From positions 62,001 through 126,000 of the forward strand of contig NZ_JAGEMK010000006.1 in NCBI RefSeq assembly GCF_017565425.1: DNA of 64,000 bases, read 5' to 3'. The position numbers were made by a program, and so were the translations under genes. Below the pieces are notes generated by a model. It ran no database searches, had not been told where the DNA came from, and saw only the letters and a program-made list of their open reading frames with translations. This stretch comes from Actinotalea soli. GTDB taxonomy: Bacteria; Actinomycetota; Actinomycetes; Actinomycetales; Cellulomonadaceae. Positions 61,812 through 64,000 of the stretch are shown piece after piece. Numbering within the stretch: position 1 is the stretch's first letter; the number at the start of each line of letters is the position of its first letter.

Positions 61812-64000
61812 ATGCCCACCGCACGGACGAGCAGGATCCGACCACTCATCGCCGCCCTCGCCACCGCTGCCCTCACCACCACCGGTCTCGGCGCGACCGC
61901 AGCGGCAGCCGCCGAGCACGACGAGGTCACTGCCCCCTCGGAGCACGTGCTCAACGCCTCGCAGATGGACCTCGGGGTCTACACCACCGACACCGCCGTC
62001 GGGCGCTTCGTCGTCACCGCCACCGAGACCGCGGCGGTCGAGGTCGACGCGCAGGACCGCACCGGCGGCGGCCAGTCCTTCACCCAGCGTCTCAAGCTCA
62101 ACGGCGCCGGCACCGCCGAGCGTCGCTCGGTCCTGCTCACCACCCAGAGCGAGGCGACCGTGACGGTCTACGCGCTCAGCGCGAGCGCGAGCGCCGACCG
62201 CGCCCTGGCCCTGTACGCGATGGACGGCACCGAGCTGTCCCGGGTCCCCGCCTACGGGGCGCCGACCGACATCCCGGTGGCGACCCTGACCGTCCCCGAG
62301 GCCGGCACCTACTACGTCGCGTCGCCGTCGTCGGGGGTCAACATCTTCGCCCTGGAGCTCGCCGAGGGCGCCGCTCCCGAGCGTCCAGCGTGGGCGACCG
62401 TCGCCGACCCGGTCGTGACCGACGTGACCGTCACGGGCGGTGACGTGGTCGTGGCATACGACGGCGTCGTGGGGTTCGAGGGGGCTGACCTCGCCACCGC
62501 GACGCTGCTCGACGACCAGGGCGAGGAGGTGACCTCGGCGATCTCCGGGACCCCCGGCACCTCGGGCAGCATCAGCCTCACCCCCGCTGCCACCGGCGAC
62601 TACGAGGTGCAGGTCGCCCTGACCCGCACCGGCGAGGAGGACGCCCTGCTCTCCGCGCGGGTCGCAACCCCGCCCTTCACCCTGCCCCTCGGTGCTGCGG
62701 AGATCCACACGGCGCTGACCTCGGCGGTCGCCGACGGCCAGGCCACGGTGACGGCCGAGTGGACCGCGGTCCCCGAGGCCGAGGGCTACCAGCTCTCCCA
62801 CCGTGAGCTGGGCGCCACCGACTGGGTCCCCGGACCGTCGACCACCACGACCAGGGCCGACATCGAGGGCCTCGTCCCCGGTACCACCTACGAGCTGCAG
62901 GTCACCACGACCCGCGGCGACGAGTCGACCACCTCGGCACCGCTCGAGGTCACCGTGGCCGACGTCGTGGAGCGCTGGCTCACCGCCCACGCGGGGGTCA
63001 GCAGCGGCGGGACGATGACCGAGGACGAGGACGGCTCGCTGCACTTCGACATGCGCGGCAACAACGGCAAGATCGCCGACTCCGAGGACGGCTTCCTCTA
63101 CCACTACACGCAGATCGACCCCGGGACCGAGAACTTCACGCTCTCGGCCACCTTCACGGTCGACGACGCGAGCGGCAAGGACAACCAGTCCGGCTTCGGC
63201 CTCATCGCCGTGGACACCTTCATCCCCAACGACCGCGCGGCCCGGTACTTCAACTCGGCCGGGACCATGAGCGCCAAGTACCAGCGCGTGGTCGACGGCG
63301 GGCTCGAGTACCGCTACGGCATCCCCGGCGGCAAGATCGTCGACGGCTACACCGCCGCCCCGACGGTCTCGACCCAGGCCCGCGACCTGAACCAGTCCCA
63401 GCCCTTCGACTGGGACTACCGGGCGGACCTGACCGAGGGTTCCAACCTCAACCCGCCCAAGTTCCTCGACGGCGACGTCTACGAGTACACGCTGCGCCGC
63501 TCCAACACCGGCTACCACTCGACCTGGGTGCACGACGGCGAGGTGCAGGAGGTCATCCACTACGAGCGGGACCTGGTCGAGCGGCAGGACCCCGACGCGC
63601 TCTACGTCGGCGTCTTCGCCGCGCGCGGGATCGCCGTGACGGCCAGCGACATCACCTTCACGACCATCCACCCCGACGACGACGAGGAGCCGCTCGAGCG
63701 GCCCATCACCTACGTCACCCCGTCGCTGGTCTCCGACGTCACCCGCACCACCCCGCACACCTCGATCGACGTGCCGCTCGTCACGAACGTCCACGGCGAG
63801 GCCGTGCTGCGCGACGGTGACGGCGAGGCCGTCGGGACGGCGACCCTCACCCCGGGCGAGCGCGCCGTGGTGACCGCCCCGCTGCAGGACGGCACCAACG
63901 AGCTGGTCGCCGAGCTGACCCCCGCACCCCGCGAGGAGCAGACCCAGCTGGGCGAGTACGAGGACCTGAGCTCCTACGAGACGCTCACCGTCCCCATCAC
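61812..64000 (+). CDS. Large secreted multidomain protein, pectate-lyase-associated module (3' end outside window)
   Basis: At least 729 residues. Residues 1-34 form a signal peptide (RIRP..., 'LIAALATAALTTTGLGATAAAAA'). Two beta-sandwich modules follow, the second with fibronectin-III features ('AVPEAEGYQLSHRELG', 'IEGLVPGTTYELQVTT'). From about residue 410 a module with 'FTLSATFTVDDASGKDNQSGFGLIAVDT', 'YFNSAGTMSAKYQRVVDGG', 'YRYGIPGGKIVDGYT', 'LNPPKFLDGDVYEYTLRRSNTGYHSTWVHDG' and 'LYVGVFAARGIAVTASDITFTT' (in outline) resembles the non-catalytic module of large bacterial PL9/PL11-type pectate lyases. The catalytic domain would lie past the window. AGGGAG precedes the ATG. Substrate is likely pectin or rhamnogalacturonan. 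Confidence 0.75.
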   Translation, partial: MPTARTSRIRPLIAALATAALTTTGLGATAAAAAEHDEVTAPSEHVLNASQMDLGVYTTDTAVGRFVVTATETAAVEVDAQDRTGGGQSFTQRLKLNGAGTAERRSVLLTTQSEATVTVYALSASASADRALALYAMDGTELSRVPAYGAPTDIPVATLTVPEAGTYYVASPSSGVNIFALELAEGAAPERPAWATVADPVVTDVTVTGGDVVVAYDGVVGFEGADLATATLLDDQGEEVTSAISGTPGTSGSISLTPAATGDYEVQVALTRTGEEDALLSARVATPPFTLPLGAAEIHTALTSAVADGQATVTAEWTAVPEAEGYQLSHRELGATDWVPGPSTTTTRADIEGLVPGTTYELQVTTTRGDESTTSAPLEVTVADVVERWLTAHAGVSSGGTMTEDEDGSLHFDMRGNNGKIADSEDGFLYHYTQIDPGTENFTLSATFTVDDASGKDNQSGFGLIAVDTFIPNDRAARYFNSAGTMSAKYQRVVDGGLEYRYGIPGGKIVDGYTAAPTVSTQARDLNQSQPFDWDYRADLTEGSNLNPPKFLDGDVYEYTLRRSNTGYHSTWVHDGEVQEVIHYERDLVERQDPDALYVGVFAARGIAVTASDITFTTIHPDDDEEPLERPITYVTPSLVSDVTRTTPHTSIDVPLVTNVHGEAVLRDGDGEAVGTATLTPGERAVVTAPLQDGTNELVAELTPAPREEQTQLGEYEDLSSYETLTVPI

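Noticed and set aside
61800-63794. Long minus-strand open frame opposite the secreted protein
   Set aside because: Gly/Arg/Val repeats typical of antisense shadow; the plus-strand frame has a signal peptide, ribosome site and recognisable modules.
1-64000. CRISPR array, prophage, insertion sequence, rRNA or tRNA genes
   Set aside because: I saw no spaced 24-40-base repeats, no integrase or transposase motifs, no long terminal inverted repeats and no tRNA clover-leaf or rRNA segments. A tRNAscan or Infernal run could still find small RNAs I missed.

Overview
The window is uniformly high-GC DNA with dense short-spaced genes, many GTG starts, LacI-type regulators, sugar ABC importers lacking their own ATPase, and many start codons sitting directly downstream of a -10-like hexamer. 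This points to an Actinomycetota chromosome, most likely a plant-polysaccharide-degrading Micrococcales (Cellulomonas/Sanguibacter/Oerskovia-like); the genus is inference. I saw no phage, plasmid, transposase, CRISPR, rRNA or tRNA signal.

Layout. 1-4133: end of an FAD oxidoreductase, then a carbohydrate ABC importer (binding lipoprotein plus two permeases). 4141-9998: divergent LysE/LysG-type amino-acid export pair, an AEC-type transporter, hypothetical and membrane proteins. 10187-14505: ferredoxin reductase and ferredoxin pair, GNAT, MORN-like protein, WYL regulator with divergent hydrolase. 14715-22683: large AAA/LuxR regulator followed by two alpha/beta hydrolases, an NTF2-like protein, a UPF0126 membrane protein and a CopB-like metal ATPase. 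22742-24624: small accessory genes and a LysE remnant. 24675-34229: first carbohydrate island (orphan ABC binding protein, cytosolic (alpha/alpha)6-type glycosidase, Gfo/Idh/MocA dehydrogenase, LacI regulator, cytosolic GH5, hydrolase, class II aldolase). 34377-45716: two-component system, several small or unknown genes (one with compensating frameshifts), kinase-like protein, methyltransferase, DinB protein, SDR/MarR pair, an orphan LacI regulator.

45743-54462 is the functional core: an L-rhamnose catabolic locus (rhamnulokinase, bifunctional rhamnulose-1-P aldolase/lactaldehyde dehydrogenase, rhamnose isomerase, rhamnose mutarotase), its LacI-family regulator, and a translationally coupled Gfo/Idh/MocA dehydrogenase plus GH43-like enzyme. 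Operators of the form TGAAWCGWTTCA lie before rhaI, between rhaM and the regulator, before the dehydrogenase, and, 16-22 kb away, before the orphan binding protein and the class II aldolase. I infer one dispersed rhamnose or rhamnoglycan regulon. The window ends (61812-64000) in a large secreted protein whose middle domain resembles modules of bacterial pectate lyases, again behind a LacI-type palindrome; together these suggest uptake and use of rhamnose-rich pectin (rhamnogalacturonan).

54513-61608 holds accessory genes: P-loop kinase-like protein, GNAT, GlxA-type regulator with divergent DJ-1/PfpI protein, dihydrofolate-reductase-like protein, aldo/keto reductase and an SDR. The least explained elements are a twice-occurring hairpin with compensatory stem changes, the aldolase with an altered metal ligand, and the orphan binding protein operon.
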